Origin: Flaccisagitta enflata
Taxonomy: Eukaryota; Chaetognatha; Sagittoidea; Aphragmophora
DNA length: 64,000 nucleotides
Direction: 5' to 3'
Assembly (NCBI GenBank): GCA_965153355.1
Contig: OZ231126.1
Coordinates: 7,440,001 to 7,504,000, forward strand
The position numbers and the translations under genes were made by a program. Positions 22,645 through 34,516 of the stretch are shown here, in pieces (within the stretch, counting starts at the first letter, position 1; each line of letters opens with the position of its first letter). The notes under the pieces are model-generated. The model did no database searches. It was given only the letters and a program-made list of their open reading frames with translations, and was not told where the DNA came from.

Positions 22645-25131
22645 TCAAATCTAAATATCAGACTGGGCCGTAGGACCCTTATAAAGGCAGATCGGCTACC
22701 AACAGCAGGGACTGGCTTCATTCATCATAACAACAAGATTTGCCAAGTTTCATGACTATATGATCGATTTTACTCATGGCCGCCACCCCCCCTAAAATTC
22801 CAGCATGAGGGTTGTTTTGGTAAAAATTCCAACTTTGGGTCACTTTGGCCTCAAAATAAGGCCCCTTCGAATTTAAATTTTGACCTAAAATCCATGAGAT
22901 TATAAAACTAGAGCTCAAGAGTTAACTAGTGGTGCAATCCGCATGTTTTTATCTTAATTTGTTGAGATTTGAGAACATTTCAAAGATGAAAGGGTATGAG
23001 GGTCAAATTGCATCCTATTTTCAGTGGCAATTTTGACATTTTTCACAGATTTGAACATATTTTGGCTTTGGATGGACCAATCTGCATGAAATTGGTGATC
23101 AAATTGAAGAGTTTTTGCTGCTCTAGCTGATGGTAAAAAAATTTTTGATCGATTTTGCCCTCAATTTTTTTTATTGACTGTAGAAGCAGGTGTAAAAAAG
23201 TCAATTTTCTTGAAAATTGAGCAATTTTGGACAAAAAATTAGACCACTTCCATTTTTAAAAAAGACTTAAAATCCATGAGCAAAATAAAGAGCTGCTCAA
23301 GATCTAACTAGTGATGCAATTGGCATGTCAATATGCTTTTGCATTTAGATTTTACAGAACTTTAAAGATCAAAGGGTATGGCAAAATGACCATTTATGGT
23401 CACTTTGGCTGTTTTGGCCTCAATAAGGGGTCACTTTGCTGTAGAAATTGGTAAAAAAATCTGTGAGATCATAAAACTAGAGCTCAAACGCTAACCAGTG
23501 GTGCAATCCGCATGTTTTTATCTTAATTTGTTAAGATTTTAGAGCATTTCAAAGATGAAAGGGTAGGAAGGTCAAATTGCAGCTTAAATTTCAATGGCGA
23601 TTATGCCACATTTCACTAATTTCAATATTTCTCGGCTTTGGATGAACCAATCTGCATGAAATTGGTGACCAAACTGAACAGTTTTTGCTGCTCTAGCAGA
23701 TGGTAAAAGATTTTTTGATCGATATGCCCCCCAATTTTTTTTAATGACCATGGAAGCAGATGCAAAAAGTGTTTTTTTTTTTGTAAATTGGGCAATTTTG
23801 GACTACAAATTTGGCTACTTCCAATTCAATAATTGACCTAAAATCCATGACCAAAATAAAGAGAGCTAACTAGTGGTGCAATCGCCATGTCTTTATGATT
23901 TTGCATTTAGATTTGACAGAATTTAAAAGATTAAAGGGACTGTCCAAATTGGTATGTAAGGCCATTTTGGGCAAAACCAAAAAACCAAAAAAACCAAAAA
24001 AATACTCTTTTTATCACCTGCTTCTACAGTCTCCAAAACATTTTGAGGGTCATATCGATCAAAAATTTTACCAGAATCAGTTAGAGCATCAAAAAATCTT
24101 CAGTTTGGTCACCAATTTTATCCATATTTGTCCAGCCAAAGCCGAGATATATTGAAAAATGTAAAAATTGTCAAATTTGACCTCCAAGTTTATCCGGTAA
24201 AATAACCCTCATACCCTTCCATCTTTGAAATGCTCTCAAACTTAAACAAAAAATGATAGCAACATACAGATTGAAGCACTAGTTAGCTCTTGAGCTCTAG
24301 TTTTATAATCTCACAGATTTTTTTATCTATTTCTAAGGCAAAGTGAACCCAAATTGAGGCCAAAACGGCCAAAGTGACCATAAATGGTCATTTTGACATA
24401 CCCTTTGATCTTTGAAGTTCTGTAAAATCTAAATGCAAAAACATATTGACATGCCGATTGCACCACTAGTTAGCTCTTGAGCAGCTCTTTATTTTGCTGA
24501 TGGATTTTAAGTCTTTGTTAAAAATGGAAGTGGTCTCATTTCTTGTCCATAAATGCTCAATTTTCAAGAAAATCGACTTTTTTACACCTGCTTCCACAGT
24601 CAATAAAAAAAATTGAGGGCAAAATCGATCAAAAATTTTTTTACCATCAGCTAGAGCAGCAAAAACTCTTCAGTTTGATCACCAATCTCATGCAGATTGG
24701 TCCATCTAAAGCCAAAATATGTTCAAATCTGTGAAAAATGTCAAATTTGCCACTGAAAATAAGCTGCAATTTGACCCTCATACCCTTTCATCTTTGAAAT
24801 GCTCTCAAATCTCAACAAATTAAGATAAAAACATGCGGATTGCACCGCTAATTAGCTCTTGAGCTCTAGTTTTATAATCTCATAGATTTTAGGTTAAAAT
24901 TTAAATTCGAAGGGGCCTGATATTGAGGCCAAAGTGACCAAAAGTTGGAATTTTTACCACAACAACCCTCATGCTGGGATTTTAGGGGGGTGGCGGCCAT
25001 GAGTAAAATCGATCATATGGTCATGAAACTTGGCAAATCTTGTTGTTATGATGAATGAAGCCAGTCCCTGCTGTTGGTAGCCGATCTGCCTTCATAAGGG
25101 TCCTACGGCCCAGTCTGCTAAATATGGTTTC
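22645..25131. repeat. 2.5-kb foldback (long imperfect inverted repeat)
   Basis: The outer left end ctaaatatcagactgggcc matches the reverse complement at 25.12-25.13 kb, and many inner blocks pair (for example 23.28-23.42 with 24.36-24.51 kb). The arms are about 1.2 kb and meet near 23.9-24.0 kb. Each arm also contains direct repeats of roughly 550 bp built on 'ctagagctcaagagttaactag'. No transposase or other gene is seen. Confidence 0.85.
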
Positions 25132-25162
25132 ATTAATTCTTGAGTGCGAATATTCGTTTTTT

Positions 25163-25312
25163 AGTTGCGGACACGCAACCCTATAAGAGGCTTTGTCCGC
25201 CCGTTGGTCCGTTGGTCCGTCCGGGCTCATCGAGTTGAAAAGTAGGAAAACGGGCATTTCCGCCACTGCCCACCCGTCCGCAACTGGTATTGGCCGTGTA
25301 TCCGGCCTTGTT
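25163..25312 (-). mobile_element. Hairpin-ended element, family 2
   Basis: Minus-strand reading: CAAGGCCGGATACACGGCCA, GTTGCGGACGGGTGGGCAGT, GGACCAACGGACCAACGG core, 3' hairpin GGTTGCGTGTCCGCAACTAA. It borders the right end of the 2.5-kb foldback in opposite orientation to the copy at its left end. Confidence 0.8.
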
Positions 25313-25700
25313 CCCGCCACATCTGCTATCAGTTTCATAAAGTTGATAAGGTAAACTTTATGGCAGCTAACTACCATGTGGGTGTTCTAGAGCATTAAGC
25401 ACTCTCTTAGCCAAAGAATGAACCAACAACAACAACCTGAGTTCATGATTCAACGCGGATTAAATGAAATAATAAATGAATATTATGGGGGAACAATGAA
25501 ACAAACGAACGACCACATTGAATGAACCTACTAACCATATGTCTAACCGCAAACCAATGACAACAGATCAAAAACAGACCACTATTCGCAACCTCCCAAG
25601 GTTTAATGGCGTGGGACGTATATGCACCCAATCTACACTCTTTCGCACATATTATCTCTGATCTCTTTCTCTCGCTCATTCTCTCGCTCTTTCTCTCGCT

Positions 25701-25800
<100 letters not shown>

Positions 25801-26274
25801 GCTATCTTTCTCATCATTGACGTCTATCTGGTGCTGGTGATCAAACTTGATTGGAAGGAATCTCTTCCTCAAAGGTCGTGTCAACTGTACTCAATCAGTT
25901 CAATCCCCTTCACAGGAACCAGTGGGAGTTCTGAGAAAGAAAACATTCTTGGTGGCATGCCAGTATTTTTAGTGGAAGTGGTTTTGTAAAAGTCGGAAGT
26001 AGCGTCAGTCCGCAACATTTATATGTCTGTTGATAAGGCTATAGCACTTGTTTCTTTCTCAAACATTTGATAGCGGTTTCCCCATTAAGGCATATTCCCC
26101 AATTCAATGGCGCAACTTAACTTGCCTTCGCTTAAAAGAACAAAATATCATTTCGTCTAAAGAGAGATACCTTGGTGTATGCACATAACTTTGTTGATCT
26201 TATTAACCAAAATTTTGAACGCCTTTAAGGCCCCAAAGGGCCCCCAAAAAAGCCCTTAATGAGAATTTTTTTCT

Positions 26275-26505
26275 GAAAAAAAGTGGGATGCAATCGATAG
26301 GAAATTGTTTGATTCGCCTAGATCCAAAATCTTATATTTTCATTTTTTTTCAAAAACTTGAAAATTTTTGTGTCGCGCGTCGGGGATTTAAAATCACAAA
26401 ATATTTCTTTGAAAAATGGTTTTTAAAAGTAGGGTGCAATCAACAGGAAATTGTTTGATTCGCCTAGATCCAAAATCCTGTGACTTGATTTTTTTTTAAA
26501 ACAAC
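26275..26505. repeat. Two-copy direct repeat, about 145 bp spacing
   Basis: The segment 'aggaaattgtttgattcgcc tagatccaaaatc' occurs near 26.30 kb and 26.45 kb, each preceded by 'gggtgcaatc' or similar. Otherwise the stretch from 25.82 to 26.72 kb shows nothing recognised. Confidence 0.7.
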
Positions 26506-26727
26506 TTGGACTGTTGAAATTCACTGTCGGCCATTTTTTCAAAGAAAGTTTAAAGATTCTCCTGGAATTTATTCAGCTTGATATGGTTCAAACAAATGCT
26601 CATAACTTCTAAAGTATTCGAGCCAGCACATTGAAATTTGAAACGTGCAAAATTGAAAGCGCTGAGCAGGTCCATGCAAAAGATTGAGCTACTGACTGAC
26701 CTAGGAAAATTTTCGAGTCTAAGTCTA

Positions 26728-27330
26728 CCGAAGCGGACGAAGTCCTGAAGAACACAGGGGGACTTTTGTTCGTCATTCTGTCATTCCGTCGCTATGTCTG
26801 TTTGTCCCCCCCCCCGGCCCTCTAAGGCCGGAAATCTGCCCTCTCAGACCTGAAATCTGCCCTCTTAGACCTGAAATCTGCCCTCTCAAGCCTTGAATCT
26901 GCCCTCTCAGGCCTGAAATCCTATCTCTCACGCCTGAAATCTGCCCTCTCAGGCTTTGAATCTGCCCTTTCAGGCCTGAAATCTGCCCTCTCAGGCCTGA
27001 AATCTGCCCTCTCAGGCCTGAAATCTGCCCTCTCAGACCTGGAATCTGCCCTCTCAAGCCTTTAATCTGATCTCACAGATTCAAGGCCTGAGAGGGCAGA
27101 TTTCAAGTTTGAGAGGGTAAATTTCAGGCATAAGGGGGCAGATTTGAGGCCTGAGAGGGCCTGAGGGGAATGAACAGACAGACGGAATGACGAATGAAAG
27201 TCCCCCTGTGTTCTACAGGACTTTGTCTCCTTCGGGGCCGCTACCCTGCTTCCTCTTACTCCAACTCACAATCACGCAAAGCAGGGCAACGGGTATCGCT
27301 GACCACATATTGCCCTTGGGCGACCTGTTC
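26728..27330. mobile_element. Foldback element with inverted 21-bp minisatellite core
   Basis: The arms pair GACGAAGTCCTGAAGAACAC and AGGGGGACTTT with their reverse complements at 27.20-27.24 kb; the GTCATTCCGTC segments also pair. Between them, about 12 copies of CTCTCAGGCCTGAAATCTGC(C) run to 27.07 kb and then appear inverted (GGCCTGAGAGGGCAGATTT). The right flank GGGCAACGGGTATCGCTGAC to GGGCGACCTG matches the insert at 59.9 kb. Confidence 0.75.
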
Positions 27331-27796
27331 CCAATTCTATTAAACATTACTTTGGCCCTACCATACATAGCATATACCAGCTACTTCACTTGCCCCGAAG
27401 AATTTAACTTCAAGCTGTATCTCAATTAACTCATAAGAGAGCAATGACCCGCTTCTTTAAATTGGAATTTCATAACAGTCAAGTGCTAAGTAGCGAGTTA
27501 TTTTTGCCTTTATTGTCGGTCGGCTTTAAGAAAATAATTCCATTGCCATATCAGTCATCGTCCACCAGTAATCCTCTCATTCATTTGAGATCTTGAGTGC
27601 TGTTAGTAACAGCACTCAAGATCTTAAATTACGTACCAAATGAGAATATTCAAGGACAAGCTATTAAGTAATGTCATTCCAGAGACATTCTGCCAATCAT
27701 CAATTGTCCTGCGGAACTATGAGTATGACAACCAGTTTGCAATCAATCAACCAATCAAAGCCGAAGCACAATATCAATCAATCAAACACATTACAA

Positions 27797-27862
27797 TGAC
27801 CTGAGGCGCCTCTAATCCATCAACAACCAACACATAATAGTAACCTGAGGCGCAGTTTCAGC
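27797..27862 (-). repeat. Duplicate splice-donor ends of dynein exon G
   Basis: Two short copies of the exon end plus donor (CGCCTCAG|GTYA) lie at about 27800 and 27844, downstream of the real donor at 27908. TTGATTGA runs fill the space between. They keep the CCTCAG|GT core and so are candidate decoy 5' splice sites. Confidence 0.7.
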
Positions 27863-27908
27863 CTTCATTCAATCAATCAATCAATCAACACATCAATCAC
27901 ATAATAAC

Positions 27909-28015
27909 CTGAGGCGCAGTGATGGCTTTGGGATTCATTCTCATTTCTCGATGTGGTTCTCCGCAGTCTGTCATTGCCTTCATTAACACGTGAATGCAAG
28001 AGGTTTTTCCAGTCC
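27909..28015 (-). CDS. DNAH5: Dynein heavy chain exon G (AAA2 P-loop)
   Basis: 107 bp, acceptor cattaag, donor CAG|GTTATT. It encodes [20 protein letters not shown] then [16 protein letters not shown]. With exon F it builds the AAA2 Walker A (GPSGTGKT). An 83-bp upstream duplicate of its start (28098 downward) has a better acceptor (catgcag) and reads [18 protein letters not shown] before losing frame, so acceptor choice is ambiguous. Confidence 0.88.
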
Positions 28016-28037
28016 CTTAATGAAAAAAGACAAGCAA

Positions 28038-28098
28038 ATAAGCAAGCAGTCTGTTATTGCTTTCATTAGCACGTGAATGCAAGTAGTCTTTCCAGCCC
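28038..28098 (-). pseudogene. Partial duplicate of dynein exon G start
   Basis: A copy of the acceptor and the first ~57 bp of exon G lies 83 bp upstream. It encodes the P-loop variant GAGKTTCIHV. It has no donor and would frameshift if read through into exon G. It is either a decayed duplicate or the source of the original acceptor. Confidence 0.75.
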
Positions 28099-28211
28099 CT
28101 GCATGAAAGAAGAGAAATCAAATGAGCTTCCTAAGTTATACAATGTACCTCATTTTGCAAGCATTCAAAGACTCATACTCTTATACCCGCAAAACCTTAT
28201 TGATTTGAGTA

Positions 28212-29567
28212 CAGTGGAGTTCGTGGAATAACAGCCTAAACTGGAGGAAGGTATTTAAGAGTCTTAATTTCATTTGACAAATTTGATATTCAAAATATAA
28301 GTTATTCAATTGATGCTTTTGTCCCTGAGTTTTTTGGTTGCTATGGAAACCAAAATCATTTGTTCAAACATTTATAATTACTAGAATATCAATATTTTGA
28401 CAAATGTTACCCACAATATGATCTGTAAGAATATTGCTCGTTTGGCCGTTACTAGGGGGAATCACACCTAGCAACCACTAACTGATGCTCCTTAGCCATG
28501 GCTATGTTCTTACAGAACATACTGTGGGAAAACTGCAGCAAATTTAATTCTGAGCAATGTTCCCTAATGATATTTGTCAAAGTGGTGATATTCTAGCAGT
28601 TATAAATGTTCGAAGAAATAATTTTGGTTTCCATGGCAACCGAAAAACTCAGGGACAAACAATCAAATAACTCAGGGACAAACAATTAAACAACTTTCAA
28701 ATATCAAGTTTATTGGGAAAAAAAATCAAAAAACGTTTTTCGATTTTTTGAGTCCAGGGTTAGGAATTAATGTTTCCTTTTTTTGCTTGCGCCAATTTGA
28801 GGAAGTTGAGGCAGAACTAGGCTCGCCTGAGGCTGGGGTTGAAATTGGTACAGGGTGAAAGAGGGCACTTTTTTACACCCTCTGGAAAAAAGCAGGCCTC
28901 TGTGGGACAAATACTTTAGGCGCTATGAATTTTTGAATCTTTTTTTATTTTTTCACATTTTTTCAAAAATCTTTATTTTTCATCGATCTCAATTTTGGGC
29001 CCTAAGTAACAACAAAAATGAGTTCAGCAAAGGGCAGGGAGGAGGGGAGAGGAGGAGAAGAGAAGGAGGGAGGAGAGAGGGAAGGAGGGCGGGAGAGGGA
29101 GGGAAGGAGAGGGAAGGAAAGAGGGACAGGATTTTTCATCGATCTCAATTTTGAGCCCTAAGTTCAGCAGAGGGCTGAGAGGAAGGGAGGGAGAGGGAGG
29201 GAAAGGAGGGAGAGGGAGGGGAGGGAGGGAGGGAAGGGGAGAGAGAGGGAGGGAGGAGAGGGAGGAAGGGAAGGAGGGGTGGGAGAGGAGGGAAAGGGAA
29301 GGAGAGGGGAGAGAGAGGAAAGAGATGGAGGTAGAGAGGAGGGAGAGGGGAGGGGGTGAGAGGAGAGAGAAAGAGGGGGAGGGAGAGGGGGAGGGAAAGG
29401 GAGGGAGAGAAGGAGAGAGAGAGGGAGGGAGAGAGAGAGAGGGAGGGAGAGGGGGAGGGACAGAGGGAGGGAGGGAGGAAGAGAGGCAGAAAGGGAGGAA
29501 GAGAGGCCAGAGGGAGGGAGAGAAGGAGGGAGCAAAGGATGGAGACAGAGAGAGACAGAGAGAGGGT

Positions 29568-29651
<84 letters not shown>

Positions 29652-29809
29652 CTTGTAAATGAAATGAGGAGAAAGAAAAAACTGAAAAAAAACAAAAACA
29701 ATTTTACGATTTTTTTCCGGTCGGCGAGAGCCGCCTTTACTGGTAAAATGAAATTAAGACACTTAAATACCTTCCTCCAGTTTAGGTTGTTATTCCACGA
29801 ACCCCACTG
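28212..29809. mobile_element. 1.6-kb TIR element with TA target, nested foldback and purine tract
   Basis: Left CAGTGGAGTTCGTGGAATAA and right (reverse complement) CAGTGGGGTTCGTGGAATAA begin near-identical inverted ends of more than 50 bp, each flanked by TA. Inside are a second inverted repeat (28.31-28.68 kb, arms starting TTTGTCCCTGAGTTTTT) and a G+A tract. No transposase frame. Its right edge is 16 bp from the donor of dynein exon F. Confidence 0.82.
29029..29649. repeat. G+A tract, then (CAGA)n and (CA)n
   Basis: About 540 bp of almost pure purine (GGGAGA-rich), then (CAGA)n near 29572-29600 and (CA)n to 29649. It lies inside the TIR element. Very long open frames on both strands here are low-complexity artefacts. 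A triplex-prone (H-DNA) tract is possible. Confidence 0.92.
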
Positions 29810-29827
29810 TAAATGATTTGGTCTTAC

Positions 29828-29879
29828 CTGAAGGTCCCAGAGCCATCATTCCATGACGCACATTCTGCGTTTCATAAAG
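29828..29879 (-). CDS. DNAH5: Dynein heavy chain exon F
   Basis: 52 bp, acceptor gtttcag, donor TCAG|GTAAGA. It encodes LYETQNVRHGMMALGPS, the strand leading into the AAA2 Walker A. Phase joins E (0) and G (1) exactly. Confidence 0.92.
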
Positions 29880-30049
29880 CTGAAACAAACAAGAAAACAA
29901 TTCGGGCATGAAAAAAATCCAATTCTAATATACATGTATATGAAAATCAATCATTCCTAAAAGAGTCCGCGCTAGCCGACTGATAAGCACTGGTGATTTG
30001 ATTACTCTTCTAAGTATGCATACTCTTGGGTATATTTCAAAGGACCGTT

Positions 30050-30705
30050 ATACGTGTCCAACTGTCCATGTTAGGTGACTGATTAGTCCCATATCATGGC
30101 AATGGTGATCTATGCATTCAGATAATTGAGGATTTATTTACCTGTATCACTTTAAGTATCCATGTTGGGTGACTGATTAGTCCCATTTCATGGCAATGGT
30201 TATCTATGCATCCTGCTAATTGATGATATTCTCACCTGTATCACTTTAAGTATCCATGTTGGGTGACTGATAAGTCCCATTTCATGGCAATGGTGATCTA
30301 TGCATCCAGCTAATTGAGGATATTCTTACCTGTATCACTTTAAGTATCCATGTTGGGTGACTGATAAGTCCCATTTCATTGCAGTGGTGATCTATGCATC
30401 CAGCTAATTGATGATATTCTCACCTGTATCACTTTAAGTATCCATGTTGGGTGACTGATTAATCCCATTTCATGGCAATGGTGATCTATGCATCCAGCTA
30501 ATTGAGGATATTCTTACCTGTATCACTTTAAGTATCCATGTTGGGTGACTGATTAATCCCATTTCATGGCAATGGTGATCTATGCATCCAGCTAATTGAT
30601 GATATTCTTACCTGTATCACTTTAAGTATCCATGTTGGGTGACTGATTAATCCCATTTCATGGCAATGGTGATCTATGCATCCAGCTAATTGAGGATATT
30701 CTTAC
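30050..30705 (-). repeat. 94-bp tandem array built from the end of dynein exon E and its splice donor
   Basis: Seven successive copies, spaced exactly 94 bp at the donor (30141, 30235, 30329, 30423, 30517, 30611, 30705; the last is the real exon end). Each has the ~80-bp exon E end (encoding [20 protein letters not shown] and WILKVIQ) and a donor GTAAGAATA or close variant. Reading through the first donor meets a stop, so only the first donor gives an intact protein. Because 94 is not divisible by three, choice of another donor would shift frame. Confidence 0.93.
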
Positions 30706-30889
30706 CTGTATCACTTTAAGTATCCATGTTGGGTGACTGATTAAACCCATTTCATGGCAATGGTGATCTATGCATCCAGCTAATTGAGGATATTCTTTCG
30801 AGTCCAAGAAAATTCCCGGGAATAAATCATTGATAAGTGATAAGAAAAGTGGTTCGTCCTCATCCACTAACTTAGACAAATTCATATCC
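30706..30889 (-). CDS. DNAH5: Dynein heavy chain exon E
   Basis: 184 bp, acceptor ctttgcag, donor CAG|GTAAGA. It encodes [20 protein letters not shown] then [18 protein letters not shown] and so on to [22 protein letters not shown] is a hallmark of the AAA1-AAA2 linker in outer-arm heavy chains. The 3' half has been amplified into the adjoining 94-bp array. Confidence 0.92.
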
Positions 30890-30898
30890 CTGCAAAGA

Positions 30899-31091
30899 AG
30901 TGAATGAATGAATGAATGAATGAATGAATGAATGAATGAATGAATGAATGAATGAATGAATGAATGAATGAATTAATTAATGAATGAATGAATAAATAAA
31001 TGAATGAATGAATGAATGAATGAATGAAAGAATGAATGAATGAATGAATGAATGAATGAATGAATGAATGAATGAATGAATGAATGAATAA
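30899..31091. repeat. (TGAA)n microsatellite
   Basis: A tetranucleotide run lying between exon E and a partial copy of exon E. It starts about 10 bp from the exon E acceptor region, so it sits in the polypyrimidine-tract position of that intron. Confidence 0.95.
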
Positions 31092-31138
31092 ATCGTTGAT
31101 AAGTGATATGAAAATTGGATCATCCTTATCCACTAACT
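31092..31138 (-). pseudogene. Partial copy of dynein exon E
   Basis: Reads LVDKDDPIFISLINDLF, clearly a diverged copy of [17 protein letters not shown] in exon E, then runs into the (TGAA) array as an IHSF repeat. It has neither acceptor nor donor. It implies an exon E duplication that was followed by microsatellite growth. Confidence 0.82.
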
Positions 31139-31148
31139 GAATGAATGA

Positions 31149-31180
<32 letters not shown>

Positions 31181-31185
31181 CTCAC

Positions 31186-31297
31186 CTTAGGATGCGCATG
31201 ACAATTGTGGGTTCCGTGTCCTCAGGATTAGCTCTTTTCGCGGCTCCCAAAGTTCGGAGCACGGATAAAATGTTACGGAGACCGAAATCGTAATGAA
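31186..31297 (-). CDS. DNAH5: Dynein heavy chain exon D
   Basis: 112 bp, acceptor gcattcag, donor AAG|GTGAGG followed at once by (AG)n. It encodes [18 protein letters not shown] then [19 protein letters not shown], the conserved end of the AAA1 large domain. Phases 1 and 2 join C and E. Confidence 0.92.
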
Positions 31298-31329
31298 CTG
31301 AATGCAGGAAACGGGACAGAATGATGTAG

Positions 31330-31500
31330 ATAGAAAGAAAGAAAGGCGAAAAGAAAGAAAAAGAAAAAGAAAAAGAGAAAGAATGAAGCGGACAAAATAG
31401 AAGGAAAAAAAGGAAAGAAAGGAAGTAAGAAAGAAAGAAAGAAAGAATGAAAAAAAGAAAGAAAGAGACAAAGAAAGAAAAGAGAAAGAAAGAAAGAGAA

Positions 31501-31578
<78 letters not shown>

Positions 31579-31786
31579 AGAGAAAAAGAAAGAAAGAAAG
31601 AAGAAAGAAAGAAAGAAAGAAAGAAGAAAGAAGAAAGAAAGAAAGAAGGAAAGAAAAGAAAGAAAGAAAGAAAAAGAAGAAAGAAGAAAGAGAGAGAAAG
31701 AAAAGAAAGAAAGATAGAAAGAAAGAAAGAAAAAGAAAGAAAGAAGAAAGAAGAAAGAGAAGAAAGTTAGAAAGAAAAGAATGAAA

Positions 31787-31817
<31 letters not shown>

Positions 31818-31956
31818 AGAAAGAAAGAAAGAAGAAGAGTGAAAGAAAGAAAGAGAAAGAAGAAAGAAAGAAAGAAGAAAGAAAGAAAAGAAAGAAGAAA
31901 GAAGGAAAGAAAGAAAGAAGAAAGAAAGAAGAAAGAAAGAAAGAAAGAAAGAAAAA

Positions 31957-31992
<36 letters not shown>

Positions 31993-32015
31993 GAGAAAGA
32001 ACGAAAGAAAGTGAG
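31330..32015. repeat. (GAAA)n microsatellite, interrupted
   Basis: Almost 700 bp of GAAA with GAAGAAA and (CAGA)8-like interruptions, in the intron between exons C and D. Open frames are artefacts. Confidence 0.95.
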
Positions 32016-32079
32016 AGCAGCCAAAAACCTAGAAACATGTTTAAAATATGTGATTTTTAACGATAACGGCGACAATAAG

Positions 32080-32112
32080 ACTGAACTTACCCTGTTTGGT
32101 AAGTTGCCGATG
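32080..32112 (-). repeat. Duplicate of the exon C end with a second donor
   Basis: About 33 bp downstream of the real donor, the exon end is repeated as CAACTTACCAAACAGG|GTAAG. The duplicate donor matches the consensus better than the real one (AAG|GTTAGT). Its use would add a short frame-altering segment, so it is a candidate cryptic site. Confidence 0.78.
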
Positions 32113-32127
32113 ATCCTTTTAACTAAC

Positions 32128-32240
32128 CTTGTTTGGTAAGTTGCTCCTCGCACAATTTGTAAAGAGTGTAGAATTTTCTGGCCAGAATTACGTTGTCAAT
32201 AAATCCACAGGAGGCCAACTTGACACGAATGATGATTTGT
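32128..32240 (-). CDS. DNAH5: Dynein heavy chain exon C
   Basis: 113 bp, acceptor ccatacag, donor CAAG|GTTAGT. It encodes [20 protein letters not shown] then [18 protein letters not shown], the AAA1 large-domain helices. The opposite strand has unrelated open frames that continue into the repeat. Confidence 0.92.
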
Positions 32241-32279
32241 CTGTATGGAAAGAATACAAAATTTGCATCACAACGTTAC

Positions 32280-33156
32280 CAGGGCGGCACCATGTCACTC
32301 ACCCTTCCCGCATTATCTCGTTACCTGTCAGATACCACTTTCTCGTTTTCCCGGCACCACTTTGTTGCCAATCCGGCACCACTTCTTTACTTGTCAGGCA
32401 CTATACCACGTCTCTCACTTTTCCGGCACTTCATTGTTACCCTTTTGGTACCATCTAATTCATTTGTCCGGCACCATATCACTCATTTGTTCGGAACCAC
32501 ATCTCATGCCTTTCCCGCACTTGGTAATCTGCTTGGCACCATATCTCTCACTTTTCCAGCACCACTTTGTAACCTATCCGACACCACTTGACTTGTCAGG
32601 TACCATACCATGTCTTTCACTTTTACGGCGGCATTTGGTTACCTGTCTGGCACAATGTCACTCAGTTGTTTGGCTCCACTACGTTACCTGTTCAGTAACA
32701 CTACGTCACCTGATCGGCACCATCTCTCTAACTTTCCCGGCACCACGATGTTGCCTATCAGGCACCACTTTTTTTCTTGTCAAGCACCATACCACGTCTC
32801 TGACTTTTTGGGTACCATATAATTCATTGGTCCACATCTCATGCATTTCCCGCACTTGGTAATCTGTTTGGCACCATATCTTTCACTTTTCCAGCACCAC
32901 TTAGTAACCTGTACAACAATACTTCACTTGTCAAGTACCATACCATGTCTTTCACTTTTATGGCAGCATTTGGTTACCTGTCTGGCACCATGTCACTCAG
33001 TTGTTTGGCACCACCATATTACCTGTTCAGTAACACTACGTCACCTGATCGGCACCATCTCAATCACTTGTCCGGCAGAACTTTATTACCTATCCGGCAC
33101 CATATCTCTCACTTATCCGGCACCCGTCCCTCACCTGTCCGGCAGCTTTTGGTTAC
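32280..33156 (-). repeat. Minisatellite seeded by the end of dynein exon B and its donor
   Basis: About 0.9 kb of degenerate ~22-23-bp units (often as ~45-bp pairs). On the coding strand they read GGTGCCGGACAGGTAAC or GGTGCCGGACAAGTGAG. These match the last codons of exon B (MVPDR) plus its donor. The units next to the exon are most similar to it and similarity decays with distance. Plus-strand open frames here are artefacts. Confidence 0.9.
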
Positions 33157-33256
33157 CTGTCCGGCACCATCATGGCGACTGTCCGGAAGTTGATTTTCAG
33201 ATTTTCCGGCAATTCTTGACGACCCGCGTAACCAGGATTCATCGTCAAGAAAATAC
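33157..33256 (-). CDS. DNAH5: Dynein heavy chain exon B (AAA1 sensor region)
   Basis: 100 bp, acceptor ggttgtag, donor GACAG|GTAACC. It encodes [20 protein letters not shown] then [30 protein letters not shown] is among the most conserved dynein AAA1 segments. Phases 1 and 2 join A and C. Confidence 0.94.
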
Positions 33257-33394
33257 CTACAACCAAGAAAAACAAGGAGTCAAGAATCTGAGATCTTGTC
33301 CTTACTTTCTTTCTTTCTCAGTTTCTTTCCTTCTCCCTTTCATTCCTTTCATTTCTTCTTTTCCACCCTTTGCTTTTCTTCCCCATCTCCAAAC

Positions 33395-34480
<1,086 letters not shown>

Positions 34481-34516
34481 CTCGTTCTTCACTTTCTTTT
34501 TCTCTGTCCCTCTCAC

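Noticed and set aside
29024-29816. Long frames in the G+A tract (Arg/Gly/Glu and Ser/Leu/Pro rich)
   Set aside because: Low-complexity purine tract inside a TIR element; both strands are open only because of composition.
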